In this document: positions 9,301-20,634 of the stretch, piece by piece
Layout of the letters: each line of letters begins with the position of its first letter
Numbering within the stretch: the first letter of the stretch is position 1
DNA from: Amoebophrya sp. A120
Lineage: Eukaryota > Sar > Dinophyceae > Syndiniales > Amoebophryaceae
Assembly: GCA_905178155.1 (NCBI GenBank)
Contig: CAJINV010000001.1
Span: 16,465,192-16,501,155, forward strand
Direction: 5' to 3'
Length of the DNA: 35,964 nucleotides
Translations under genes and position numbers: made by a program
Notes under the pieces: model-generated
Databases searched by the model: none
What the model was told of the DNA's origin: nothing
The model's input: only the letters and a program-made list of their open reading frames with translations

Positions 9301-11222
9301 GTGATGACGATAGAGGCACCCGCATATCTGGAAGTGAGAGTGGCGCCGACAAGAGGGGTCAGTTCTTTTCTCTGCTACCGTCAGTCGCTTCGTCAGTCTC
9401 TGAGCATCATCAGGCTGTAGTTCGGCGGCCTCTGAGCAGCCCACCTGCGTTCGGCGGTAGTTCGTCTAGTTCCGCGGCATACATCGCTCCTTCGCAGGGA
9501 GCAAGGCAAACGGCGGCCGTGATCGATAAAGCGACCACGCGAGTCCGAGCCCGACGCCGGCGCCACGAGTCCGACTCCGACTCCGACGATGATTTGCCGT
9601 TGGATGAAGAAGCAGAAGCGAAGGCAGTGGCTTCTGGCGTTGCGACGGTGCAAATGCGGGAAGGATACGGTGCAGAGAGTTGTGAAAATCTGTTTCTTGA
9701 GGTTCTTCGCGAACAGATAGGGGACAAGACGCCGCGTGACTTCTGGAATGTGGATGTAGATCTGGGGCGTGACCGGCTACGGGAGGCAAATGACGCGATC
9801 ATCGCGTCATTTGTCTCCCGTAGCCGGTCATATTCAGCAAATCATCGGATGAAGGGATTTGCTGACGTTTTCCCTGCTGCCCGCTGGAAAGTATCTTTCT
9901 ATTAAAAGAACGATCAGCATCAAGAGTTTCTTATACTTTTGAAACAATCTGGTAGACTAACGACCGCCAGTGCCAGTCGGTCTTACATTTTTAAAATCGC
10001 CATTGGAAAACCTTGAACACTTCACCTGTAGTGATGTCGTGCGTTGTGTACTATGAGTCGCGATGGATTCTTTTTCTCACAAACTTGCGTCTATCAAATT
10101 GATTCCAGGTCTCCACCATTTTCGCGATGATGCCCTTCTGTCACATCGATGTGGCGTCGGGAAACATGGAATACCAGTATGACCAGTGGCCAGCGCGTGA
10201 GGAAATGGTTTACGATTCGGAACGCTTGAGCACTGGGTGCGTTCGCGAGGATAAGGAATTTTTTAAGAAGGTATGGGACTTCTTTCACGAAAAACGGAGT
10301 GCCGGGACTGTTTTCACGAAAAACGGAGTAACCGAAGTCGAGTCCGCGGTTGTAGTTTGGGACGACCCGCTGGTCTACCGCAACGGTGGCCCGAGCCTCC
10401 ACGATGCCGCTGCTCTAATCAGTACCGACACGGAAACCTACCGCAGTTTAAGAGAGCAGCGCTGCCGCATCGGTATGGTGACGGAGCACCTGTTCCAAGC
10501 TGACGTCCAAATAGAGGAGTTCATGGCGCGGTTCCTTATCGAGCCCTATGGTATCACTTGCACAGACATATCAACCTGTGATGGATCTGGAACCTTTTTT
10601 TCTACAAATTCTCAGCGAACTAGTAATATGGCATACATTGATTCAAAATTCTTGATGAGTTTCTCCAATAGGAAAACCAAAAATCTCTAAGCTCCATTGA
10701 AATCGCAATTATGGGATGCGCTTTTTGTCTCCTTACCAGCAATTGTTTGCAAAAATAGTGCCATAAGTATTTACAATTCAGTGGCGTTCATTGCGTTTTT
10801 TCACAGGTTATTGTCTCAGCACCGAATCGCCGAAGGAGCTGAATGAAGAGGAACCGAAGTGGCCCGAGGCCGTTCGTGGACGAATGCGAGATCAACCTCG
10901 GTTAATGTTAACCGACGTCCCTGCTGTGCAGCCTAGATGGCACGCGTATTTCCAACTGGACTTCGAAGACAGAGCGGCTTTCTGGCGGCAGAACTCCGAC
11001 GCCCGGAGCCCGGAGTGGACGTATCGCCATTTCCGGTGGTGTTGGACTAGGGCACGGTCGAAGTCCGTTCCCCACAAGGGCGAAAACCCATTTGCCTTTG
11101 CGAGTAGAGAGTCGCAACGGATGTATCCGGGCTTCAATCCTCGAGACGCGAAATGGGTCGAAAAATTCCAGGCAGTTCTGCAGGACATCAAGCTACCGAG
11201 GATAATCGACTACCGGGACTAG
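6345..11222 (+). CDS. Double-module protein (A-B-C type I fused to A-B-C type II), novel family
   Basis: Five visible exons: from about 6345 to 7598; 7856-8318; 8620-9890; 10109-10550; 10807-11222 (TAG). Intron phases are 0,1,0,1, and each junction restores a frame that matches the paralogues. At least 864 codons follow the first exon, about 1280 in all. The first exon is Ser/Gly/Asp-rich low complexity (with SRSLSPPG), ending in the A motif (SCEDLYLDVLRERVG..KPRDYWN). Exon 2 is part B type I, and exon 3 joins part C type I, without a break, to a second low-complexity linker and A motif. Exons 4 and 5 are B and C of type II. The first exon has no in-frame ATG and a stop at 6342, so the 5' end, perhaps with a signal peptide, is missing. 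Five conserved cysteines per module suggest disulfides outside the cytosol. No known domain is recognised. Confidence 0.75.
7396..8961 (+). other. A-B-C module, copy 1 (type I)
   Basis: A: CEDLYLDVLRERVG then PRDYWN, ending DETDWS at 7598. B (7856-8318): ETCNP, GCH..DK.FFREVLDFFHE, VVIWNPP, RCRLGMATELLFQ, ending KHG across the splice. C (from 8620): GYCLSPE, W..LFRKMFRKFARKWR, then WSYDQFQWDWR. It is most like copy 4. Introns are 7599-7855 (257 bases, phase 0) and 8319-8619 (301 bases, phase 1). Confidence 0.75.
9111..9321 (+). repeat. Two 79-base repeats in the linker of the double-module gene
   Basis: 9111-9189 and 9243-9321 are about 90% alike and encode two copies of (N/S)RSPSPDSDA.RGVAA.GDG.DDRGT. 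A related stretch stands in the first exon (SLSPPGG..DASPDPGARRGAATGG), so the linker has grown by local duplication. Confidence 0.8.
9670..11222 (+). other. A-B-C module, copy 2 (type II)
   Basis: A: SCENLFLEVLREQIG then PRDFWN, then a segment changed by an inverted repeat, ending ARWK at 9890. B (10109-10550): MPFCHIDVA, ERLSTGCVREDKEFFKKVWDF split by no intron, VVVWDDP, EQRCRIGMVTEHLFQ, ending PYG across the splice. C (10807-11222): GYCLSTE, W.AYFQLDFEDRAAFWR, PEWTYRHFRWCW. It is most like copy 3. Introns are 9891-10108 (218 bases, phase 0) and 10551-10806 (256 bases, phase 1). Confidence 0.75.
9770..9830. repeat. Near-perfect 30-base inverted repeat (hairpin) in coding sequence
   Basis: The arms are 9770-9799 and 9801-9830, with a single base (9800) between them and one mismatch. 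It starts TGACCGGCTACGGGAG and ends with the reverse complement of this. It lies in part A of copy 2, exactly where the other copies have a conserved segment (QKFQEQVE or AKFQNRVE). A second, smaller inverted repeat follows (9834-9843 with 9856-9865). Confidence 0.9.
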
Positions 11223-13067
11223 GACCCGTGGTATCGGAAAAAGATGAGAGTGAAGCAAGTGCAAGTGCAACAAAGTGACGGCCCCGGATTATCCTAGTGA
11301 TGCACTTCACAATGCTCAAGTCTCGAACCAAGAAATCAATCGTGATCTCACTTCTACAGCGCCGACAATCAGAGCTCTTAGGCCTAGAGTGGAGTAGAAG
11401 CAAGTGCAAGTCTTCGACCTTGTCGGACTTCCGGTTTGTTCTTCTAGCTTTTCGCAAAAATGAGAAAATGGCTCTGTTGCAAAAGCAATATACGCAATGG
11501 GCGAAGACAACGGGACCTGTGAGTCGGCTGCTTCTTGAGGAGGATGCGAAACAACTTCTCGACGGTTCGATAAAAATGCGCTTGGAGTTGTGCCGGTCCG
11601 AAGAAGTGATAACGATCCATTGTGCACGACATAAACGCGCCTCTACCGTACTTACTTACTTCTTCTCCCTCCCACGCCAGCTTCGTCCGCTCGAAGAAGA
11701 GCAACACGGCTTCCGGCTACGGTTGCAGAATCAACATGATCATGGTCGTTCCTGCACTCTATGTATGAGCACCCCAAAGAACCCTTGAAATCGCCGTTTC
11801 AGCATGTAGGAGGAAGATGGACATTATGGGTTGCACAGTTCTATTCTCAAAATACTACCTGCTCCGATAGAGTTCAAGTGCGATGAGATCAACATCAACT
11901 ACGTCAATGTCAGTCTGGTCCTGGTGATCCATTTCCAACATAGCGCACCACCGGCTGGCAGTTTATGGTGTCGAAGATATGATACACATCTTGACATGCA
12001 AAAATCGCACTATTGTGCCGAGGCTCTCACGATGAACACTAATTCGCAAAAGTCAAAATCGAGAACCATTTTTCACTTCTCATCGCCCAAACACCTGATC
12101 TTGCTTAGGAAAATCATCTGCTTCTTCTCGCGACCTGAAATTAAAACCGCTTCAATCATGGAAAATCAATCTTCTCGTTGTATATAGTCGTTTTGTCGGA
12201 TCGCCTCTCGTCGTCGTGGCATCGTCTCAGAATGTTAATATATAAAACAAATCGTTTTACTTTCAAAATCGCTTCAGGCACGGGCAGTTGTGGTTGCGGT
12301 ATATTGGCGACCATTGTTTCAGTACGTAGACATAGCCCTAGATAATTCCTCCATGAGACTGCCTTTGACAGCCGGCAACGTGTCTCGAGTTTAGTGTATG
12401 ATGACTAGCACAACTTGGAAGCCCTTTTGTAGTCACAACTCGACATTGCTTTATCGATTTACGGGGAGAGAATCTACAGAAAAGAAACCGCTTTCACTTT
12501 TAACTGTTTCATTTTTCCAAATATGATAAGTAGACGCCGGAGCACAAAAAATTTTGTACACTCAGCATCCACACCACCAGTTTCAGTTTCAGCGCGCAAT
12601 AAATTCATAGATGAAAACTGCTCTGCGACTTTTCATCTTTAGAAAGGAATGTATTTGTACAATTGAACCCACGGACACGTCGCATGGAGCAGTTGTGTCT
12701 ACCTTCAATTCGAGGAGAGGCCAACACTAAACCCGCGCGGAGCACAAACTTGTTGCTCATCTGAAGGCGTTTTTACAATTTCGCAGTCGCGGGTGGAGAT
12801 CCGAAAAACACGACAACAGGCTGAAAGACGCATCCCGGACGAGCAGTTCTCTTAACGAAGGTCGCATTTTTGCGCATGCAGTTGTAGTATCTAATCTGCC
12901 CCGAAAAGGGTTTGTGACTATTGTTGCTTTCGACGAGTAAAAGTTGTATAATAAGTAACGGCAGAACATCGACATCGACAAACGGAGCGACACCCCTTTA
13001 TTTTTACCTAAAAGCCAGTGACTTTTGCTGTTCCCTCTGACTGTGGCGCAACCTGGAGCTGTACCCT
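11223..13067. other. Intergenic region, no convincing gene
   Basis: The longest frame (11297-11788, +, 163 codons) has no recognisable motif and no homology to the neighbouring modules. A 15-base repeat (GAAGCAAGTGCAAGT, with small changes) occurs near 11251 and 11396. From about 11800 to 13000 the DNA is A/T-rich with dense stops. The promoter of the kinase gene is presumably at its right end. Confidence 0.5.
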
Positions 13068-16000
13068 ATGGGCGACCGGCGCAACCACCATTTCGAGCCC
13101 AACGACAATCCCCCACGACCCGCGATTCCATCTGACCAACGTAATTTTAACCCTCACCATCCAGATCCGCACGGTGGCATACAGCCTCCATGTGGAGCTA
13201 CTAATGCCGGCCGCGACTTAGCAGAGCCGGGTAACAAGAATAGACGCTTCGAAAATAACCGTGCGCGCTTCGTCCAAGAAGAGCATGACGTACCCAGCTA
13301 CCCTTTACCCGTCGCTCCGGTTCCCACGCAAGCAACGTCGGCGTTGCATACTGCGACCACATTCGATTTCGAACCGAAAGTTTGTCATGCACCGGCCGCA
13401 AATGCGGGAGCCGACGTGGGACAACATACACCGGGAGAAGGTGTTCGAGAAAACGCAGCCTATGAGTGGCAAGCGGCACGAGATGTGGTTGGCGGGCCAC
13501 GTGACCCTCGCGCCCATGAACGAAATAACGCGACGTCGTACGACGGCACAGTGAACACCACTCTGTGCTCCGCCGGTAATTATGGAAGCTCGTACTACCA
13601 GGAGCAAAACGACGCCAGGAGGCCAGCAGCGACAAGCACGATTGAAGATGATGTAGCGATATTAAGAAGCGATGTAGGTGGTGGAGCTCCTCCTGCGCGG
13701 CGCCCTGGCCGCGGCCAAGTGCAAATCCGGCCTGCGGCGACACGAGATGACCAATTTTCGTCCTACAATCCGAACAGGGAGACCGAGAGCTCTTATTCCG
13801 TGGCTGCTCCCAGGGTCAGACATGTTGACCATGCGGGCCTCACTGATGCCTATCGCGACAACAGGCACGATTCCCGCACAGCCAGAGGGCGGCTGGAAAA
13901 CAGAGAAACCAGTTTCGAAAGCAATGCCGACTGCGAAAACGGTGACACACAGCCCGCCGCACCGCAGGAGCGACACCAAAATGCTGGCCAGAACGACCAG
14001 CAGCCTCAAGGACTGCAAGACTTCGTCTACCAGGCGGATTTGCCAAAGGTTGCTGTGGTTGGCATATCAAACGGTAAGAACGAGTTACAGCGAAACGTGG
14101 AGCCAGTGCTTCACCAGAAGGAAGAGGCTCAGCTTCTAGCTGAAGCGGAGAATTATGGACGTCGCGGTTTTCATATCAGAAATCCTCGTGACACTACCAG
14201 CTCTGGAGGGTGCAGCCGCGACATCAAGGCCGACAACCGCAACAACGCGCCAGTCGCCCCGGAGGACTCTGCGCCGACAGCTCCCAGACGCGCGGATCAA
14301 AAGGTCGAGACTTCTCCCGCGCCTGATGGCATCCTCCGCGGTGTTTCCGATCGCCGTTCTTATGCTGAAGTTCCTGGCGATGCGAGTCCTGCGAACAACA
14401 TAAATGCGCAGAACCAACATGCGCCTGATGCTATAGTTTCTACCTCCGCGGCATGCAGCACGATCCCCGTCTACGGGCGCCACAACGCCCCTTTTCTCAA
14501 CTCCCCGAGCGACCTACCGGAGTATTTCAACGACGAGGACTGCCGGACTTCGTACCAGGAAAATGATTCGTTACTCTCCACGGCTGCGTTCATCCAGCGG
14601 AAAAACATCGCTGTGACCGCCACCGCCCGCGTTGGCCCCGGCATGGTCATCTGCATGGGCGAACAGGTGGTTGACAACCATCACGTGGACTTCAACAAGC
14701 CGACTTTATTGCTCGAAGTTGTGAAGCGGATCGGGAAGGGCGGGTCGGCGGAGGTGTTCGAGTGCGTGGATTTGCGAACTTGTGTGGTAGACGGAGGATC
14801 GACTACGACGGCTTCGGGCAGTCGTGGCAACAATTATAGCTGCAATTACGAGGACGCGTCGCGAAGTGGTCGCTTTCAAAGCAGCAGCAAAGGTCGCGAC
14901 AGGGAGATGAAATCTTCTCCGTTACCCGCCACCCGATATGCGTTGAAAGTCGTTTACGCTCGGGACGCGAGGCAAATGCGTTCGTTTGCCATGGAGGTAA
15001 ACTGGCTCCGGGCTTTACGGGACAAAAATCGCGCGAGCGCAGGGGGCAATGGCAATGCCAGCCACAACGCGGACGAGCTGCGGGTAGTAAAGATGATCGG
15101 GGAAGCGAAATTTTTTCCGAAAGACCTGGTGATCCACATTTTGCTGGAATTCGCGGACTGTGGTATGGAAGGGAAGCGTTTGTGTTGGTTTGAGTCATAA
15201 TGTATTTTTGTGATGCGGAATGAAACATGGACAAGATGCAGCAGTGGGGGAAGTTTACTCCTAATTTCTCATGCGAGTGAACCCGCAGGCGCAACTGGAT
15301 GCAATTTTCAATATATCAATTTTTGTACCGCATCTGCACTACAACTAGAACTGGTTGTTCAGCAACTGAAGCACCTTCTTTCCCCTCCCATACCCAACCT
15401 TCATTCCTTCCTCCGGAAAAACTACGAAATCTTCTCGATTTACGACATCCGCAACCTCTGGCGCGACATGGTCGCGGGCGTCGCGGCCATCCACAGTCTC
15501 GGGTTGATCCACTTTGATCTCAAACCCGCGAATTTCCTCATCGTGGACAACATCGTGAAGGTCTCTGATTTCGGCCTCGCGAGAGGGATCAATAAAGACG
15601 AGGGAATCACCCATGTCTCCCGCGATCGCCAGTGCGGCACGCCGCGCTACATGCCACCTGAGGCGTTCTATCAGCCGGATGAGGGATCGGCGAGTTTGAA
15701 AATGCGGCCAGCCGCTGACGTTTGGGCTTTGGGGATCATCCTCTACCAGTTATTGTACGGTCGGGCGCCGTACGAGCATTTAGAGGGGTGCGGGATGCGG
15801 GCGCAGTTCGCCGTGGCGGATTCCCGGGTCCGGATTTTGTACTCGAAATCTCGGCGGTGGGAGCAGCAAGACGCGGCGTTATTCGGCCATCTGGTGTCTC
15901 TGCTACAGGTCACGCTGCGGTGGCGTTGGGAAAGGCGGTGGGACGCACAGACGGTGCTGAAGTATTTGGAAATGGGAGATGAGCAGTACGATGCGAATGT

Positions 16001-19000
16001 TCAGCCATGCCAAGCGACCATCAAGAGAAAGAATCAAAAGCTGCTGAAAATGCCGAAAAACCTTGTCAATGAAGAAGACACGAAGGGAAAAACGACGAAA
16101 TGGGAGGGCCATCGGCTGTCAGACATTTACGAAGAGGAATTTATCGAGCAAACGTCGTTGCCGTTGCTGGCGAAACAAGAGATGAACTACTCCTGCAACC
16201 CGACTTCTCTCGGCGCTACGGGTGCGGAGCAAGCAGAGCTATTGGCACGACGACAGGACGGACTTGGAAACCTGGATGATGGCGGCGGCGCTACGGGCCA
16301 AATCGAGAAGGAGGTGCTGGAGTCAGGTGGTGAAGAAAAGAAAATGAGAAGCGACAAAAATATCCGAGATTTCGCAAATGAAGTAGCAGCAGAACACGAG
16401 CCAGAGCTGGCATCGTCCTCGGAGGAAGAGCATGAGTTGGATGAAAATGCTGAGAAAGGTTTGGCATTGATGATGTCGCAGCAGCAGCAGCAGGTGCAAG
16501 GCGCCGCTTCCGAAGATTTTGCTTTGGAAAACAACAAAACAGCATCGCTAACTTCTGCAACACAAATCTTCGACACCGGGCAGCGAGACACGACACCAAG
16601 TTTTGCACGTGACGATAATGAGGAACCGTCGCAAGAAGAAAAATTTCATTCCATGACAGAAGATCCCTCTTCATCATCGACATCTTCCACTCTATCTCCT
16701 TGCGCCGCTTTCCTGGCCTCATCGCTCTCAACCATCATCATCACCATCATCGCTGTTTGTCTTCTCGCGGGCGCTACGGGCTTGGCAGTCCATATGGGCA
16801 ACGTGAGCGAGGGGAACAAACAGAAAGCAGAGCTGGGATCTTCAGGGGACGGTGATGAGTATCCGTTTGGCGGCTTCGGCGGCGGGCATAAGCCGAACAT
16901 TTTAGTCCCGACGAGAATCTTCAACGGGGATGGAGGTGGGGGTGGGGGAGGCGGGGGTGGTGGCACTTCACCTGGAGGGAATTCCAGCGGTCGTCCACCA
17001 ACAGGTCTAGGAAATGATGGTCTGGGCGGGAATTCTTTGCAGCAACCAGTTCCTCCTGCGAGTTCTTCATCGGGCGTGGTGAGCCTCTTCCCCCCGGGAC
17101 CTGTTTCCCGAGCAGAGTTTCTAGCGCCGGCGAAACCAAAACCAAAACCTGCAGCGCCGACGGGTGGTGCGGCAGCGCCAAAACCAGCACCGGTTGCTTC
17201 CGGTTCTGCTACACCGGTTGCAGCTTCTGCTGCACAGGTTGCAGCTTCTGCCTCCGCCAGCCCACCAACAGTGCTTCCCGCTGCGACGGTGCCAGCTCAA
17301 CCGGCAGTTCCTGTTGAACCGAGTGCAGCAAATCTTCAATCACCTACAACTGTAGCTGACCCGGAAGCTCAAGCAGGTCAAGCAACACCTGAAGCTGATC
17401 CGGCATCGGCTGCCCCGTCTGGTGCGTCATCATCTCCTGTGGAAGGTGGCGGGGCAGATGATGCAAGTGCCCTCGCAGCGCACGAAACAACAAGCAGCGA
17501 CTCAAACCAGTCAGCACGGCAAACGCCTGAAGGCAGCGAACACGAAGGTGCGCAAACTGATGAAGCTTCTCGTCAGGCGCAACAAGAGAACAGCCCAGCA
17601 GCTGCTAGTTCAGCTCCACAGCTGGAGGAACAGCAAAGGGAACTATCTTCGCGAACTGAAACGCAGGCAGGTGGTGGTAGTTCTGAACAATCGTCCTCCA
17701 CTGGAGATACTATCGGTTTGGCAAGTGCTGGAGCTGACCCGTCTGCAGCAGGATGTACTACGGGCAGTAGTGTTAGCGATCCCGGTCCTTCCGCTTCAGC
17801 GTCGAATCTGAGCCATGACGGCGGTGTGGATCAGCTTGCTCGGGTTCCTGCTTCAGACACAGTGAACGGAGATCAAAACCCGCGGGAACAACGTCAAGGT
17901 CCCGAAGGTAGTTTATCCTCCGCTAGTGCCAGTACGACGAGTCCACCCCGTCCGCCCCAGGATGGTGGCAGCAGCGATGGTGCCGTGCCTGCAGCGCAAG
18001 AGGGAACTGGTGTTGGAGCAAGCGGCTCAGCATCACAAATTGGCTTGTCTGAAAGCGTATTCAGAGGGGAACAAAGTGCGACACCGCGCTCACGAAGTCT
18101 GAGCCCTCCAGGTTCGATTTCACGAAGGTCATTTCGCACAGCGAGTCCCGAAAGACGCGGAGATACAGGATCAGGAGGTGTGCCGTCCGATGTTACAGCA
18201 GGAGGAGCTGCTGGTGCTGCAGCCCCGACCGGCGGAAACCCACCGCAGCCAGGTGCGGCAGCGCGGGACGGCGGCAGTGGCGCAAAAGCGACATTTGAGA
18301 GGACCGGCACTCCAAATCCCGGAAGTACCGCTTCTGGTGGAGGCAGCTCTAGCGCTTCATCCTCTTCCATTGTCACTATTCCTGGCGCAGCAACTGTCAG
18401 TGGAAGTCCAGCGATACGCCCTCCGCCAACGAGGCTAGCCGAGTTACAGGTGGCGTCGCTGGAGGAGCGGCAAACGGAGACGGTGAGCTGTGAGGACCTG
18501 TTTGTGGAATTTCTCGAAGAGAAGCTGCAAACTGTCGAGAACGGAGCGATGGCGGGATACAAACCGAAGGACTTCTGGAACGCTACTGTAGATCAAGGTC
18601 ATACGCAGGGAAACAGAAGAGCGCTTGTCGCACTCCCATCCGCGTCAATATAATACTTTAGCATGATGAGCTAAAAATCATTTTCATTGTGAACCAATGC
18701 TCAGCCTGTATTCGTAACACAGCAGGGTATTCGCGGTCGCACAACAACCTGACGTGAGCTTTTTTCGATTGTCGTGCGGCAGGGTTTCATAATTGTTCTG
18801 TAGCAAGATGAGTCTGAGGCCAAGAAAGAGCCCATTTCATGATTTTGGCGCGGCGACGACTGTTTCTCCGCATAGGCGAGGATCTTTTGGGGACGACTAA
18901 TGAGACACTCGCCAACATTTTGCCGCCGTTGGGTGCACTTGATGGACACACATGGAAGGTATTGTGAGTATCGATAGATTAAGTATTGGCAAGCAAACGT

Positions 19001-20634
19001 GCTGCGTTTTTGCCGTGCTGAGCAGTTTACCTTCGCGTTTAGTGTTGTTTACTACAAGGTGCACACGCAGGATCGTGTCTTGCGTACTTTCTGCTGACCA
19101 TGAAGTTGTGAACGACGAAGACACAAAGCCTCTTCCATATGTATGCATGTATGAAGTGAAACTCGAATCAATGTCTGAAAAACGACTTGACTTACAACTT
19201 TACGTACGAATACACAGATCTTAACGATTATGGCGCTGATGCCGTACTGCTATGCCGATATCGCGACTGTCCGAATCATGTACGGAAGACTTCTAAAACC
19301 AGCGATGCAGGACTATAGTTCAGAGCGGTTGAGCACGGGATGCGTGCGGGGCGATAAGGGGTTCTTTGCTGCGGTATGGGACTTTTTTCACGAGCCTCTC
19401 AGAACGCGTCCCACTGAAGAAGCTGTGGCCAATGCTCTGGGAAGCATTGCTACCGAGCCAATCCAGCGGCAGGGCGATAAAGTGGTGGTTTGGGACGATC
19501 CAGCCATCTTCAGAAATCCTGCCTACCGTGCCGAATCGGATAGTATGAAGCGCAAGCAAGGCGAAGGCGACCTGGTTCAGTCTTGAGTTAATATACAACA
19601 AGCTTTGCATGAACGTCAACGTGATCGGCATTACTCTAACTGAGAATCCCTGGGGAGGTAAAAGCGCAAATGTAGCAACGCACACAAAAAGAACCCAAGT
19701 GTAGCTTCATGAGGCTAAAATTCTTGGCAACATAAACATTCATGTGTGTTCATTGATTCAAGTGCACCAGCACTTGAGATCTTTGTGTGATTCTCTGCAA
19801 CTCTGGACACAGGCATCATACGCCTTATCTGCCCATCGCGATAGAGCACCCGTTAGCCCGGCAGTCACGACAGCAGCGGTGCCGCATTGGTATGGTTGCG
19901 GAGTACCTGTTTCAGGCCTCAACTGTGGTTTCCTGCTACTCTGCGATCTTTTTTCGCGTTCCCTACGGTACGTTTTCAATTTGTTGGTCCTTCTCCTCAA
20001 CGCACGAAATTTGTCTTGATTAATGAGATTTTCTGCCATGACCAAGGACGCAGACATGACAGTGATTTCGCTCCTTTGGTAAAGAAATTTCTGATTGTGA
20101 TTTTCGATCTGTCTTCCCATTTTCAAAAATAAATGGTGAACAGGTTATTGCCTGAATACGAGACCGAAGTTGCAGCTTCAGCAAAATTGGCCAGAGCGCG
20201 TTCTTGCTGAGAGGATTCGCACACCCGAGGATGAATCACCGATACCGCCGGACTGGCATCACAAATTTCAACTCGACTTTTACCGACGTGCAGATTTTTG
20301 GCGCGCGCGGTCAAATGGTATTGGGCCGGAGTGGAGTTATCGCCACTTTCGATGGAAGTGGTTAATAAATCAGTGGTTCGCAATACCAGGATCGCGAAAC
20401 GGGCTCGACAGATTGATTTTTCACTCGGCGGGTACGGGTAGGGATCCGGATCCGGTTTCGGGAAGCGACTGCCCCGTCCGCGACCTTTATCATGATTTTC
20501 ACCCCAGAGAACTCAGCAGCGAGCTCCGTGAAATTTTTGAAGAATTGCCGACAGAGCCGATCAACGTTAACGTCAGGGAGATTGAGGAGTCATCTGACCC
20601 TGGTTCCTCTTCTTCTGATGATGAATCTCCATGA
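13068..20634 (+). CDS. MPS1/TTK-like protein kinase fused to a membrane segment and a type II A-B-C module
   Basis: Exon 1 is 13068-15162: about 530 disordered residues rich in Asn, Asp, Arg and Ala, then the kinase N-lobe with G-loop RIGKGGSAEVF (about 554-564), an insert of about 45 residues, Lys627 in YALKVV and Glu643 in helix C. The next exon starts at 15349 (or 15289) and holds the C-lobe: HFDLKPANFLIV with catalytic Asp at 15516, DFG at 15567, GTPRYMPPEA and ADVWALGIILYQLLYG. The HxDLKPANFLIV form, without Arg before Asp, is typical of MPS1/TTK kinases. All catalytic residues are present. A single membrane segment follows (16704-16790), then about 550 Ser/Pro/Ala/Gly/Gln-rich residues, then a type II A-B-C module. 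With no signal peptide, the likely topology is type II: kinase in the cytosol, module outside. The splicing after part A and inside part B is not fully resolved, so one long gene is likely but unproven. Confidence 0.7.
15163..15348 (+). other. Predicted intron inside the kinase domain
   Basis: Donor TGTG|GTATGG, phase 1, directly after the hinge (LLEFADC). Acceptor at 15348 (ACTAG|AA) gives EFADC-ELVVQQLKHL, which fits the MPS1 hinge pattern best. The alternative acceptor at 15288 (CGCAG|GC, intron of 126 bases) is in the same phase and would add 20 residues. The sequence alone does not decide. Confidence 0.6.
16921..16980 (+). repeat. G-rich low-complexity run coding for poly-Gly
   Basis: Runs of five or more G separated by T or A encode a run of Gly just outside the membrane segment of the kinase protein. 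The DNA could form a G-quadruplex. It is probably a flexible spacer. Confidence 0.7.
18478..20634 (+). other. A-B-C module, copy 3 (type II, with an extra break in B)
   Basis: A: SCEDLFVEFLEEKLQ then KPKDFWNATVD; the stretch that leads to DETDWS in other copies is not found before the stop at 18651. B starts at 19218 (ILTIMALMPYCYADIA), with ERLSTGCVRGDKGFF and VVVWDDP, then runs into a stop at 19584. It resumes before about 19830 (QQRCRIGMVAEYLFQ) and ends at 19967 in phase 1. C is 20144-20634: GYCLNT, W.HKFQLDFYRRADFWR, PEWSYRHFRWKW, and an acidic Ser-rich tail. The break in B is either an additional intron (about 19540-19820) or damage; several donor and acceptor pairs fit. Confidence 0.65.

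Noticed and set aside
11297-11788. 163-codon frame after the double-module gene
   Set aside because: No similarity to the modules, no recognisable domain, and overlapping frames of like length on the other strand.
16646-16966. Minus-strand frame starting with poly-Pro
   Set aside because: It is the complement of the poly-Gly run in the kinase gene, which has clear domains on the + strand.
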